Shown: positions 17,475 through 25,634 of the stretch, in pieces
Position numbering within the stretch: position 1 is the stretch's first letter
Layout: each line of letters opens with the position of its first letter
Assembly (NCBI RefSeq): GCF_007991335.1
Contig: NZ_BJYD01000007.1
Coordinates: forward strand, 1-64,000
Length of the DNA: 64,000 nucleotides
Source: Halobacillus faecis
GTDB lineage: Bacteria > Bacillota > Bacilli > Bacillales > Halobacillaceae
Direction: 5' to 3'
Position numbers and translations under genes: made by a program
The notes under the pieces: model-generated
The model's input: the letters and a program-made list of their open reading frames with translations, nothing else
Databases searched by the model: none
Told to the model about the DNA's origin: nothing

Positions 17475-17705
17475 CAGGCTCTCATTAAATGGTCTTCTTA
17501 CTTCAAAACCTCATACACTTATTTCAGCCACGAACGTCCTATCCTCTCCCAATCAAACAAAGATCATTTTACCTAAAAATCCCACCCATCATCTTTTCCA
17601 CTTTTTCGACAATTATATGATAAAATGAAAAGTGGAACGTTTACATGAAAAATTTAATGGGAAAGCCTAAAGGAACTTTCCATGCTGTAAGGAGGTGGTC
17701 GGAAA

Positions 17706-18434
17706 ATGGGTAGAGATGGATCCATGAAAGAATATACCATTGAGAGTCAATACTTACAGGAGACAATGACACTGAGGGTGTACACCCCAAAGAATTTCTC
17801 TCCATTATACAAATACCATTTCTGTATCATGCAGGATGGAAACGATTATTACTCAATGGGGCGCGCGGCCACGTTGAGTGATAAGCTCCATAAAGAAGAA
17901 AAGATCGAGAACACCATTTTCATCGGCATCCATTACAATGACAAATACGACCGTCAGGACAAATACCATCCAGACGGAAAAAAACAAGGAGAGTACGTCA
18001 ATTTCCTTATTCGTGAAGTTGTCCCTTTCCTTGATGAAGAATTACCTGGTTACTGCATGGGACGAGGTCGAACACTTGTCGGTGACTCTTTAGCAGGAAC
18101 ACTCGCGTTGATGACTGCCGTGAAATTCCCGAACATTTTTGGTAATGTCATCATGCAGAGTCCTTATGTGGATGAACATGTGAAAGAAGTTGTGCAATCG
18201 ACCAAAGATTTTTCTTCATTGACCATTTATCATACCATTGGCTTAGAAGAAACAGATGTCGAAACGACTGAAGGAGCAAGAAAGAATTTCCTTGCTCCTA
18301 ACCGTGAACTGCGCGAATTTTTAAATCGCCAGCCTCTTGCTTATACCTACCATGAATTAGATGGTGATCATACATGGGGTACATGGCAGAAGGATTTTGA
18401 ACGTGCTTTATTGAAAATGTTTGGTAAGGAGTAA
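17706..18434 (+). CDS. yjcH: Putative esterase, alpha/beta hydrolase fold (YjcH-like)
   Basis: 242 residues of the esterase D/enterochelin-esterase type. The nucleophile motif GDSLAG lies near residue 125 and a C-terminal DGDHTWGTW near 220 supplies the His. No signal peptide, so cytoplasmic. The start follows AAGGAGGTGG. It is the first of three plus-strand genes (yjcH, yjcG, yjcF), the same trio as in B. subtilis. The substrate is unknown. Confidence 0.82.
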   Translation: MGRDGSMKEYTIESQYLQETMTLRVYTPKNFSPLYKYHFCIMQDGNDYYSMGRAATLSDKLHKEEKIENTIFIGIHYNDKYDRQDKYHPDGKKQGEYVNFLIREVVPFLDEELPGYCMGRGRTLVGDSLAGTLALMTAVKFPNIFGNVIMQSPYVDEHVKEVVQSTKDFSSLTIYHTIGLEETDVETTEGARKNFLAPNRELREFLNRQPLAYTYHELDGDHTWGTWQKDFERALLKMFGKE

Positions 18435-18465
18435 CGATATAGAAGGAAACAGGAGGGTTAGTCCA

Positions 18466-18981
18466 ATGAGATACGGAATAGCAGTTTTTCCATCAAAAAA
18501 AGTACAGGATGTGGCGAATTCATACCGCAAGCGGTACGATCCCCATTATGCATTGATTCCCCCACACATCACGATGAAAGAAGCATTTGAAGCAGAAGAA
18601 GAAGAAATTGAGAATAAAATCATCCCTGAATTGAGTGAAATTGCTAAAAACACGCAGCCTTTTTCGTACGGCGTTTATAAGGTGAGCTCTTTCTCCCCCG
18701 TCACAAATACGATTTATTTGAAAATCGAACCGTCTGATGAAATTTTCGAATTGAACGACAAGCTGCATGCAGGAGAACTTCCAGAGGAAAAAGATTACGC
18801 TTTTGTCCCACATATTACAATTGCCCAAAAACTTTCCGATGAAGAGTTCTCTGATGTATATGGCAGCCTGCGTATGCTGAAGTTCGACTTGAATGATAAA
18901 GTCGATCGCTTCCAGCTGCTTTATCAGCTCGAAAATGGGGCATGGAGTGTGTATGAAACGTTCCGCCTCGGCAAAGGGTGA
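18466..18981 (+). CDS. yjcG: 2'-5' RNA ligase/phosphodiesterase-like protein (YjcG)
   Basis: 171 residues from the ATG behind AGGAGGG; a longer in-frame start at 18421 inside yjcH is less likely. Two HxT motifs, PPHITMKEAF (about 34) and VPHITIAQKL (about 110), mark the 2H phosphoesterase/LigT superfamily, whose members act on 2',5'- or cyclic phosphates of RNA. Cellular substrate unknown. It lies 31 bp after yjcH and 6 bp before yjcF. Confidence 0.86.
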   Translation: MRYGIAVFPSKKVQDVANSYRKRYDPHYALIPPHITMKEAFEAEEEEIENKIIPELSEIAKNTQPFSYGVYKVSSFSPVTNTIYLKIEPSDEIFELNDKLHAGELPEEKDYAFVPHITIAQKLSDEEFSDVYGSLRMLKFDLNDKVDRFQLLYQLENGAWSVYETFRLGKG

Positions 18982-18987
18982 TTTTAC

Positions 18988-19410
18988 GTGGACATCATAA
19001 AGGTTAAGAATAAACAGCAAAGAGACGACGCATTTTATGTTAGACGCGTCGTCTTTGTAGATGAACAACAGGTTCCCTTGGAAATAGAAATCGACGAATT
19101 TGATGATACCGCTATCCATTTTGTTGGATATGAGAAAAATCAGCCGGTCGCCGCTGCCCGATTACGCTTTGTTCAAGGATTTGGAAAACTTGAGCGAATC
19201 TGCGTCACCAAGGAACACCGGGGCCGCTCATTCGGCAGACAGATCATCGAGTCGATGGAAGAAGTCATCCGTGATTATGCATTTGATAAAGCCAAGCTGA
19301 ATGCGCAGACCCATGCAGAGGCATTCTATGAATCGCTCGGATATGTGACCATTTCAGAACCATTCATGGATGCCGGTATCCCGCACGTCACGATGGTAAA
19401 AAAATTATAA
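18988..19410 (+). CDS. yjcF: GNAT-family N-acetyltransferase (YjcF)
   Basis: 140 residues, GNAT fold. The acetyl-CoA loop is in ERICVTKEHRGRSFGRQIIE (about 70-90), with FVDEQQVPLEIEIDEFD at the N-terminus as in the YjcF/ElaA-like group. The start is GTG with AAAGGGTG as a weak RBS. It immediately follows yjcG, so translation is probably coupled. The acceptor is unknown. Confidence 0.84.
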   Translation: MDIIKVKNKQQRDDAFYVRRVVFVDEQQVPLEIEIDEFDDTAIHFVGYEKNQPVAAARLRFVQGFGKLERICVTKEHRGRSFGRQIIESMEEVIRDYAFDKAKLNAQTHAEAFYESLGYVTISEPFMDAGIPHVTMVKKL

Positions 19411-19423
19411 ATCATTTTCAAAG

Positions 19424-19449
19424 AAACTCCGGGCACCCGGAGTTTTTTG
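19424..19449 (+). terminator. Terminator of the yjcHGF operon
   Basis: AAACTCCGGG / CCCGGAGTTT with a 2-nt loop, followed by T-rich sequence. Confidence 0.85.
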
Positions 19450-19514
19450 TTTATCCTAAGATCCTTTTGTCTAAAATGAAGCGTATAGGCTACAGATAAG
19501 GGTCGTGAAACACT

Positions 19515-20192
19515 ATGGAGTACTTACAAATCACTTTAGAAACATTGTTTGGTTTTGCTGCACTATTTGTTATGACAAAAGTGCTCGGAAAAACACAAAT
19601 CACTCAAATTACCGCCTTCGACTTCATCTCTGCTCTTGTCCTCGGCGAGCTCGTCGGTAATGCTTTATATGATAAAGAAGTCGGAATCCTTGATGTCGGT
19701 TTCGCCATTTTGTTATGGACTATCCTTATCTTCACAACAGAAGTAATTACCCAAAAGTTTAAAGGGACACGTAAGATATTGGAAGGAAGTCCTTCACTCG
19801 TCATATATAAAGGGAAGATCGATCGTGGTCAACTTAAGAAAAATAAGTTGGATCTTAATCAACTCCAGCATTTGTTACGCTCCAAGGATGTGTTTTCTAT
19901 CCAGGAAGTTCAATACGCTGTTCTTGAGACAGACGGGACAATCTCTGTCCTTAAGTCCTCCCAGTATCAAAATGTCACACGTAACGACATGAATTTAGCC
20001 CCTCAACCTGTTCCTCTTCCTCGTACCATCATCAGTGATGGAGAGGTCATCTGGGACAATCTCAAAGAAGCAGGTTTTGATGAGAAGTGGCTGAATGACC
20101 AACTGAGAGCACAAAGCTATAACGATCCTGCTGAAGTCATGTACGCCGAACACAAAGAAGGCGAACCGGACTTATTCGTCATTGGTCTGTAA
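19515..20192 (+). CDS. DUF421-family membrane protein (YetF/YrbG type)
   Basis: 225 residues. Three N-terminal hydrophobic segments (around 8-25, 35-55 and 60-80) precede a cytoplasmic DUF421 domain with LEGSPSLVIYKGKIDRGQLKKNKLD and EVQYAVLETDGTISVL. Family members are widespread in Bacillaceae; some are sporulation or germination linked, but no reaction is known. The gene converges on, and overlaps by 14 bp, the metallo-hydrolase gene. Confidence 0.84.
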   Translation: MEYLQITLETLFGFAALFVMTKVLGKTQITQITAFDFISALVLGELVGNALYDKEVGILDVGFAILLWTILIFTTEVITQKFKGTRKILEGSPSLVIYKGKIDRGQLKKNKLDLNQLQHLLRSKDVFSIQEVQYAVLETDGTISVLKSSQYQNVTRNDMNLAPQPVPLPRTIISDGEVIWDNLKEAGFDEKWLNDQLRAQSYNDPAEVMYAEHKEGEPDLFVIGL

Positions 20193-21084
20193 TATAAAAA
20201 CTCCACGTATTATTCATGATGCGGTCCTCCACGAGGCCCGCTTTTTTTAATCCGATTAAGTAAGCGGTGACCGCTGTTCTGAATAGTAGCCATTGGGATA
20301 AACCCTGAGCTTCAACATGATAGTGCTCACACATAGCCCTAACGATCTCCTCATGCGCAGCTGGACCTTCTTCAGCCAGGTATTGGTGCAACCAGGCGGA
20401 CAGCTGCTCATGGTAATCCATGTTGTTTTGGATTGTCGTGGTGGGAGAAGCCTCAAACCTACCATGCCCGGGAAGCGCCCCCCTGCATGGAATTTGAGAA
20501 AGGCGGTCCAAACTGTCCAACGCCAAACTGACATCTGTCATAAAAGGAATCTTATGTTTTTTCAGTGTCTCTACACTAAAATAACTGTCAGCCGCAAAGA
20601 GAATGCCATTAACTTTCAAAGCTAACTGATGATAACTATGACCAGGAAGATGGTAAGCTTCCGCCCTTAACGAACCAAACCCTATCTCCCCTTCATCTAC
20701 GACCTCATCCACCCTTACAGATGGCCCTTCTAAAAATTTGTTATGTAACTCTGGCAACGGATCATTTCCTCCGAATAAATAAAGGGGTTCCATAGCTGGA
20801 TTTCTTAAAATAGCTTCTTCAAACACAGGAGCGACGGTATAAACTTCGTAGTTTTCCTGAACATACCTTGCCCCTCCATAATGATCCGCATGGGCATGGG
20901 TAATAAAAAGGTGCGTCAAGGGAAGCTCTCTTTTCTCGAGTTCCTTGAGCACCTTTTTCACGGATGAAGCATCGATTCCTGCATCGATGAGTACCCCATT
21001 CATCCCTTGATGTACGTATCCAATATTGACCGTACTGTGATAGTAGTAACAACATTCATCCACTTGTTGAAAAGACATATCCAC
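20179..21084 (-). CDS. Metallo-beta-lactamase-fold hydrolase
   Basis: 301 residues. The metal motif HAHADH lies near residue 60 (LFITHAHADHYGGARYV), with further ligands in LPGHSYHQ and ALPGHGRFEAS. A C-terminal helical, winged-helix-like region of about 90 residues is typical of the MBL proteins related to lactonases and glyoxalase II. The substrate is unknown. It is upstream of nothing on the minus strand and overlaps the DUF421 gene tail to tail. Confidence 0.85.
   Translation of the reverse strand: MDMSFQQVDECCYYYHSTVNIGYVHQGMNGVLIDAGIDASSVKKVLKELEKRELPLTHLFITHAHADHYGGARYVQENYEVYTVAPVFEEAILRNPAMEPLYLFGGNDPLPELHNKFLEGPSVRVDEVVDEGEIGFGSLRAEAYHLPGHSYHQLALKVNGILFAADSYFSVETLKKHKIPFMTDVSLALDSLDRLSQIPCRGALPGHGRFEASPTTTIQNNMDYHEQLSAWLHQYLAEEGPAAHEEIVRAMCEHYHVEAQGLSQWLLFRTAVTAYLIGLKKAGLVEDRIMNNTWSFYITDQ
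20221..20248 (+). terminator. Terminator of the DUF421 gene inside the converging gene
   Basis: GCGGTCCTC / GAGGCCCGC with one mismatch, loop CAC, then T7. It lies within the 3' end of the metallo-hydrolase coding sequence. Confidence 0.7.
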
Positions 21085-21100
21085 GACTCCTTTAGCTTTT

Positions 21101-21400
21101 TCATACAGTTTCGCTAAAGTACTGCCCTTTTCCTGTCATATGGGAAAGAATCTTCTCTGTACCGCTTTTCTTAATAGATGAGTGGGCGATGTTCACAGCA
21201 TGGGTATTCCTCGTTGTATGGATGGATTTCCTACGCTGGTTTTCTACACGACCTTGCTCACGGGGTTGATTGTGCTTCATATTACTGTCCAACGTGGCTT
21301 TAAAAATCTTTTCAAGGACAAAAGGTGAACGTTCACGCTGGGTCGTTCTGGTTTGATAATCCTGATACTGATAATGATTTACAGGCAGAATATATCCCAT
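21101..21400 (-). CDS. Small basic protein of unknown function, yjcA operon
   Basis: 99 residues, not recognised. The start has a strong AAAGGAGG 7 nt upstream. The N-terminus is Tyr/Gln-rich (MGYILPVNHYQYQDYQTRTT) and the rest is basic and low in hydrophobics, as is common for small spore-coat-associated proteins. It is 36 bp downstream of the 71-residue gene and reads the same way as yjcA, so a sporulation role is likely but inferred from context only. Confidence 0.65.
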   Translation of the reverse strand: MGYILPVNHYQYQDYQTRTTQRERSPFVLEKIFKATLDSNMKHNQPREQGRVENQRRKSIHTTRNTHAVNIAHSSIKKSGTEKILSHMTGKGQYFSETV

Positions 21401-21436
21401 ATCGACGCCTCCTTTGCTTATCCATACCCTTATTTC

Positions 21437-21652
21437 CTACTCAAAGAAACGTTCCATCTTCCCCATCTGTTTGGTTAAGAACTTTTCCATATCCGTCATT
21501 CGCTTGGAGAAACGACGATCCCATGCCTGAAAGTCTTTTTCCCACTCATTGAATTTCTTTTCAGGCTGTTTAATGATTCCATTCATTTTCGACGTTTCTA
21601 CATCCATTTCCTTTAATACTTCAAATAATGTTTTTTCCTTTTTATCTGTCAT
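21437..21652 (-). CDS. Small coiled-coil protein overlapping yjcA
   Basis: 71 residues, strongly charged and helical, with repeated Phe/Met heptad-like positions (FNEWEKDFQAWDRRFSKRM). It starts in an ATGA overlap with the yjcA stop, which argues for translational coupling and a real gene. Not recognised; probably part of the sporulation operon. Confidence 0.6.
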   Translation of the reverse strand: MTDKKEKTLFEVLKEMDVETSKMNGIIKQPEKKFNEWEKDFQAWDRRFSKRMTDMEKFLTKQMGKMERFFE

Positions 21653-21975
21653 TGTCGATCAACCCATGTATAGATGATGGATTGTAGTCCTGCAAGAGCT
21701 AGCAACAGCACCAACCACTCCCCATACGGAACTATTATATAGAAGAAAAGCATGATCAAAGCCGACCATACCCCGACACACCACTGGCAACTCAATCCTT
21801 CTCCGATAAAACCCTTCGGCTCCACCCACTCTTCTTCAACACCATGCTCATTTTTGATAACTTTTACTTCAATAAAAGGACGCCTGATCCATTCCATAAT
21901 GGAATCCCTGACGATCAGACGCGTGAAACGAAAAGTAGCAAGGGCCAGCAATATGATTTCCATGTAAGTAAACAT
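21649..21975 (-). CDS. yjcA: Sporulation membrane protein YjcA (DUF1360)
   Basis: 108 residues from the ATG behind AGAGAGG; an in-frame ATG 33 nt upstream has no RBS. There is an N-terminal membrane helix (MEIILLALATFRFTRLIV), then GLSCQWCVGVWSALIMLFFY, the CxxC signature of DUF1360, and a third helix near the end. B. subtilis YjcA belongs to the mother-cell regulon. Neighbouring coat genes cotO and cotZ agree with this. Confidence 0.82.
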   Translation of the reverse strand: MFTYMEIILLALATFRFTRLIVRDSIMEWIRRPFIEVKVIKNEHGVEEEWVEPKGFIGEGLSCQWCVGVWSALIMLFFYIIVPYGEWLVLLLALAGLQSIIYTWVDRQ

Positions 21976-21999
21976 TCTTCTACCTCTCTCCCATGAAGA

Positions 22000-22028
22000 A
22001 AAAGCCACTACGTTTCTTGTAGTGGCTC
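22000..22028 (-). terminator. Hairpin between the 75-residue coat-like gene and yjcA
   Basis: AGCCACTAC (22003-22011) pairs with GTAGTGGCT (22019-22027), with TTTTTC following on the minus strand. Confidence 0.75.
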
Positions 22029-22041
22029 ACTCTTTATTTTC

Positions 22042-22269
22042 TTAAAACCAGCGAAATCCCCCACGTCGATCGGAAGATTCATCATGATGACGGCGACTGG
22101 AGCTGCTTTCTTCTCTTGACTCTTCTTCTCTACGGCGTCTCGGTCCACCGAAAAATGGATCGACACGGTCGTCGCGATCATGACGATCACGACGCTGGGG
22201 TTCGATGACGACGTTATCCGCTTTAATGACAAGGTCTTTCACATGGATGACCTTCTTTTTATCAGACAT
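22042..22269 (-). CDS. Arg/Asp-rich small protein, probable spore coat component
   Basis: 75 residues from the second ATG, which has AAGGAG at 8 nt; an ATG 9 nt earlier is too close. The N-terminus VIHVKDLVIKADNVVIEPQRR is ordered. The rest is low-complexity Arg, Asp, Glu, Ser and His ending RRGGFRWF, a composition common in coat and crust proteins. A sigma-K-type promoter lies upstream and the gene is divergent from cotZ. No homologue is named with certainty. Confidence 0.7.
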   Translation of the reverse strand: MSDKKKVIHVKDLVIKADNVVIEPQRRDRHDRDDRVDPFFGGPRRRREEESREESSSSRRHHDESSDRRGGFRWF

Positions 22270-22298
22270 TCCATTCACTCCTTAATCGAATTCACTTC

Positions 22299-22326
22299 TA
22301 ATCTATGGCGTTTGCCCCAGTTGGGT
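22299..22326 (-). promoter_or_regulatory. Sigma-K-like promoter of the Arg/Asp-rich gene
   Basis: Minus strand: AC (22325-22326), 17 bp, CATAGATTA (22299-22307), an exact fit to CATANNNTA. Confidence 0.6.
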
Positions 22327-22389
22327 ATAGTCTCTTGCCCATTAAGGACAAAAAAACTCCGGATTAACAGAAAAGAGACAAATGCCCAC

Positions 22390-22416
22390 ACCGACCCAGA
22401 CACATTTCATATTCTA
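22390..22416 (+). promoter_or_regulatory. Sigma-K-like promoter of the cotZ-like gene
   Basis: AC (22390-22391), 16 bp, CATATTCTA (22408-22416), an exact fit to CATANNNTA. It is 45 bp before the ATG and about 80 bp from the divergent sigma-K-like promoter. Confidence 0.65.
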
Positions 22417-22460
22417 GTAAAGACAATACGTCAATGCGTATGGAAAGGGGAAATTAGAAA

Positions 22461-22961
22461 ATGAGCTGTGGAAAAAGATTCGATTCAGGTTCATGTGTGA
22501 TTGATATTCTTAAAGATATCGTCGATGCTCAGAATGATGTCATGCACGATTGCACGACAAGCTGTGAGCGTTCAATCGCAGACCTTTTAGGTGACACTGG
22601 TGGAGGGTCCGGTTTTGACACGGTTCCTGTCATCCTTTACTGCAAAGATGGATGCACACCTTTCAAAGGCTACGGTTCCAAACGAAGCGGCGATGATTGC
22701 AAAGTGAAAGGAAGCTTCTTCTTCAGAGTTAAATCTGTAGACGACGATGGTTGCGCCATCCTTGAACTTCTTTTTGCTGAACGCCGCCATGATGACGACG
22801 ACGAAGATGAGGTTGAAGGATCACACCGCCGTAAAGGTTTCGATCCAAAATCACCAGCAGATCAAAGCTGTAAAAACCTTCGTGCTTCTGGAATCTGCAT
22901 CACTGTAGATTTGAACTGCTTCTGCCACGTAACATGTCTTCCGGCAGCAGCAACACTTTAA
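22461..22961 (+). CDS. cotZ: Cysteine-rich spore outer coat/crust protein, CotY/CotZ family
   Basis: 166 residues with more than ten Cys. The N-terminus MSCGKRFDSGSCVIDILKDIVDAQ and C-terminus KNLRASGICITVDLNCFCHVTC are the CotY/CotZ pattern. These proteins self-assemble through disulfides into the spore crust. A run of Asp/Glu (DDDDEDEVEG, about 113-122) is inserted in the second half. AAAGGGG precedes the ATG and a sigma-K-like promoter lies upstream. cotZ versus cotY cannot be decided. Confidence 0.88.
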   Translation: MSCGKRFDSGSCVIDILKDIVDAQNDVMHDCTTSCERSIADLLGDTGGGSGFDTVPVILYCKDGCTPFKGYGSKRSGDDCKVKGSFFFRVKSVDDDGCAILELLFAERRHDDDDEDEVEGSHRRKGFDPKSPADQSCKNLRASGICITVDLNCFCHVTCLPAAATL

Positions 22962-22967
22962 GATTCA

Positions 22968-22998
22968 TAAAAAACCGCGCACAGATGCGCGGTTTTTC
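22968..22998. terminator. Terminator between converging cotZ and cotO
   Basis: AAACCGCGC / GCGCGGTTT flanked by A and T runs; it serves both strands. Confidence 0.85.
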
Positions 22999-23006
22999 CT
23001 CATTTA

Positions 23007-23558
23007 CTAAAACCCCAAGAGTCTAATATCTTTAATGTCTTCAAATGCTATCTCCCGCTGAAACGGACGCTGAAAAACTTTCATGTGCACGACACCATCT
23101 ACATAATCCGTAATATACCCCCTGTAATTGTCTTCCTCAGTCGTTACCTCACATTTCATTTTCGGCACGTGTGGGGATAGATTGAAGAAATATAAAACTT
23201 TTTCCTCAAGTGTCATGTCATGAAATCGTTGTCTTCGATCTCGTGGAGCATCCTTTTCCGCCTTCTCTTCCGCATTTACAGCTGAAGAAGCTTCCTTTCT
23301 TTCATCTCCACTCGCCTCGATCTCTTCAGATTTGTTTAATTTAGCCAACTCTTGACGGTGAGGGGAATTCTGTCTGCGCATCCGTATTTCACGCTCATTC
23401 GATGGAGCTTCTGTCTGCGGCTGTTCTGTCTTCTCTTCTGACTTAGAAGAACGCTGACTTCGAAAGCTAGTTTGCATGGGTACTTCTGCCGGTTTCAAGC
23501 CCTTAGGCTGGACAATATAAAGCATCGGCTGCTTAGCAAGTCGCTTTTCATCTGCCAT
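23007..23558 (-). CDS. cotO: Spore coat protein CotO (YjbX)
   Basis: 183 residues. The N-terminus KQPMLYIVQPKGLKPAEVPMQ and the C-terminal ordered part (EEKVLYFFNLSPHVPKMKCEV ... REIAFEDIKDIRLLGF) match CotO, a mother-cell protein needed for outer coat assembly. The middle 90 residues are a charged, disordered linker. AGGAGAG lies before the ATG. A CATATACAT with AC 17 bp upstream (about 23615) may be a weaker sigma-K promoter. The place next to cotZ and fabI matches B. subtilis. Confidence 0.85.
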   Translation of the reverse strand: MADEKRLAKQPMLYIVQPKGLKPAEVPMQTSFRSQRSSKSEEKTEQPQTEAPSNEREIRMRRQNSPHRQELAKLNKSEEIEASGDERKEASSAVNAEEKAEKDAPRDRRQRFHDMTLEEKVLYFFNLSPHVPKMKCEVTTEEDNYRGYITDYVDGVVHMKVFQRPFQREIAFEDIKDIRLLGF

Positions 23559-23636
23559 CAAGATCTCTCCTTTTCCATTCGTTCATCATTTCATGTATAT
23601 GCCCAAATGGCAGACCATGTTCACTTTTGTCCTCTT

Positions 23637-23664
23637 TTGACAAAATCTCTTATGATTTTACATA
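23637..23664 (+). promoter_or_regulatory. Possible sigma-A promoter of the EAL gene
   Basis: TTGACA (23637-23642), 16-bp spacer, TACATA (23659-23664), upstream of the plus-strand EAL gene. Confidence 0.4.
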
Positions 23665-23740
23665 GATTTAACACAACCAGGTGATTCGCTTATCTTACGA
23701 TTGTTATGGTAAATGTAGACCATCAATGAGGAGTGTTTCC

Positions 23741-24760
23741 ATGAGCCTTGCACAACAACGAGAATGCAAGTCATCAGAAGATGTACTCGCTTCATACATG
23801 AATGAGGACAAGCTTTTCATCCAATATCACCCCATCGTCGATCTACATAAAGATAATGTCATCGGTTTTGAAGCACTGACAAGATTTCCTCCAAGCGCTT
23901 CATTCAAAAGTCCCGTCGAACTGTTTCAGCTTGCTGCTCAGACCAATCGGTTGTTTCAACTTGAAAAACATACACGGAAGCTTGCCATCGACTCCATCAC
24001 CCCTTATTTACAAAAGGATCAGCAATTGTGGGTGAATTTAACACCGAATGTCGTTCACGATGATTCGTTCACTCCCGGATTCACCCATACTGTTTTACAA
24101 AATACAGAGGTGAATCCGGACCAGATTGTCTTTGAAATTACAGAGCACTCCGCCATTTCTGATTTCCAAAGTTTTCGGAAGCTATTGGAACATTATAGAG
24201 AACAAGGGTTTAAAGTAGCGATCGATGACGTCGGTGCCGGGTATTCTTCCATGCAAATGATTTCTGAATTAAAACCAGACTACTTGAAAATCGATCGATC
24301 CCTGATCACTCATATCGATCAATTACGCGAAAAACAATACATGGTGGAGGCCTTACAACATATCGGAAAGAAGTTAGGAGCAGGGATTATTGCTGAAGGA
24401 GTGGAAACCGAAGGAGAGTGTCATCATTTGATTCAAATGGGAGTCTCCCTTATGCAAGGGTATTACTTTGGAAAGCCTGACTTCCCTCCTCCCCCACTGC
24501 CTCGGTTCATTTCTAAACAAGTAGAGCAGCAAAGAAACAATCATTGGTTTCCTTTGAAAATTGATGAGCATACCACATTTTCTGAGCTGTTGAGATGGAC
24601 CGCTACATATGAAGGGAGCTATGATCACCGTTTCGCTATGAACGATACTCCTTCTGGAAAAGAAGTGCTTGCATTAACGGAGGTGGTTCGTTTTGCTGCA
24701 TCCCATAGTGAAAAAAGAGAAGAACCCATATGGCCCCATCTTCAATCCTGGTTCACATGA
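23741..24760 (+). CDS. EAL-domain cyclic-di-GMP phosphodiesterase
   Basis: 339 residues from the ATG behind GAGGAG. Residues 20-255 form one EAL domain with the catalytic set intact: GFEALTRF, NLTPN, FEITEHSA, VAIDDVGAGYSSM, DYLKIDR, AEGVETEGE and QGYYFGKP. It should therefore hydrolyse c-di-GMP to pGpG. The last 85 residues form an unrecognised C-terminal region. There is no membrane segment and no GGDEF domain. It lies between cotO and fabI, with no obvious operon partner. Confidence 0.88.
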   Translation: MSLAQQRECKSSEDVLASYMNEDKLFIQYHPIVDLHKDNVIGFEALTRFPPSASFKSPVELFQLAAQTNRLFQLEKHTRKLAIDSITPYLQKDQQLWVNLTPNVVHDDSFTPGFTHTVLQNTEVNPDQIVFEITEHSAISDFQSFRKLLEHYREQGFKVAIDDVGAGYSSMQMISELKPDYLKIDRSLITHIDQLREKQYMVEALQHIGKKLGAGIIAEGVETEGECHHLIQMGVSLMQGYYFGKPDFPPPPLPRFISKQVEQQRNNHWFPLKIDEHTTFSELLRWTATYEGSYDHRFAMNDTPSGKEVLALTEVVRFAASHSEKREEPIWPHLQSWFT

Positions 24761-24761
24761 G

Positions 24762-24798
24762 AAAACCCCGTTTCCACTTTATGTGGAAACGGGGTTTT
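24762..24798. terminator. Terminator between converging EAL gene and fabI
   Basis: A 16-bp perfect stem AAAACCCCGTTTCCAC / GTGGAAACGGGGTTTT, with a 5-nt loop, suits both directions. Confidence 0.85.
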
Positions 24799-24807
24799 GA
24801 GGTTGGG

Positions 24808-25587
24808 TTAATAAGCGACAATGCTAAATCCGGAATCCACGTGAATCACTTCTCCGGTCACGCCGCGGGATAGATCACTCATTAGGTAATACCCGGTGTC
24901 GCCGACCTCTTCTTGAGTGACGGGACGCCCAAGAGGTGCACGTTCCTCAATCACTTTAAGAATCTGATTAAAGTCGCCTACACCTTTAGCGGAAAGTGTA
25001 CGGATCGGTCCAGCGGAAATAGCATTCACCCGGATGTTATGTTTACCAAGATCGTTCGCTAAGTATTTAACGCTTGCATCAAGGCTCGCTTTCGCTACAC
25101 CCATAACGTTATAATTCTTCACCACTTGTTCGCCTCCAAGATACGTGAGGGTTACGATACTTCCTCCATCCGTCATCAACGGTTGAGCTGCACGAGCGAC
25201 CGCTGTTAGAGAATAAGAGCTGATATTGTGAGCAGTCAGGAAGCCATCGCGGCTTGTGTTTAAGAACTCATCTTTCAACTCTTCACGATTCGCAAATGCG
25301 ATACAGTGCGCAAGGCCGTGAATCGTCCCTACATCTTTCCCGATTTGTTCGAATGTCTGAATGATCGCTTCATCGTCCGTGACGTCACATTCATAAACAA
25401 GTGACTCCTCCCCACCTTCTAAAGTATCAGCAAGGTCTTGCACCGACTTCTTGAAACGCTCTGAGGCCACTGTAAAAATTAAACGCGCTCCAGCAGAGTG
25501 AAGCGAGCGGGCAATCCCCCAGGCAATGCTTCGTTTATTCGCCACTCCCATGACGACATAGGTGCGTCCTTCTAGTGAAAAATTCAT
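24808..25587 (-). CDS. fabI: Enoyl-ACP reductase (NADH), FabI
   Basis: 259 residues, SDR fold. GVANKRSIAWGIA (about 13-25) is the FabI cofactor motif. The catalytic Tyr and Lys lie in YNVMGVAKASLD, and GPIRTLSAKG follows. It reduces enoyl-ACP in type II fatty acid synthesis. The ATG behind GGAGGG is chosen over a GTG 9 nt earlier. A FapR-like operator lies 50-65 bp upstream, so malonyl-CoA control is expected. Confidence 0.95.
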   Translation of the reverse strand: MNFSLEGRTYVVMGVANKRSIAWGIARSLHSAGARLIFTVASERFKKSVQDLADTLEGGEESLVYECDVTDDEAIIQTFEQIGKDVGTIHGLAHCIAFANREELKDEFLNTSRDGFLTAHNISSYSLTAVARAAQPLMTDGGSIVTLTYLGGEQVVKNYNVMGVAKASLDASVKYLANDLGKHNIRVNAISAGPIRTLSAKGVGDFNQILKVIEERAPLGRPVTQEEVGDTGYYLMSDLSRGVTGEVIHVDSGFSIVAY

Positions 25588-25634
25588 AATGAACACCCTC
25601 CTTGAGGTAGTAGGATTTGAATTAGTATTTGTTA

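Noticed and set aside
22008-22232. Alternative 74-codon frame overlapping the Arg/Asp-rich gene
   Set aside because: It runs through the terminator hairpin and lacks an RBS, whereas the chosen frame has an RBS and sigma-K-like promoter.
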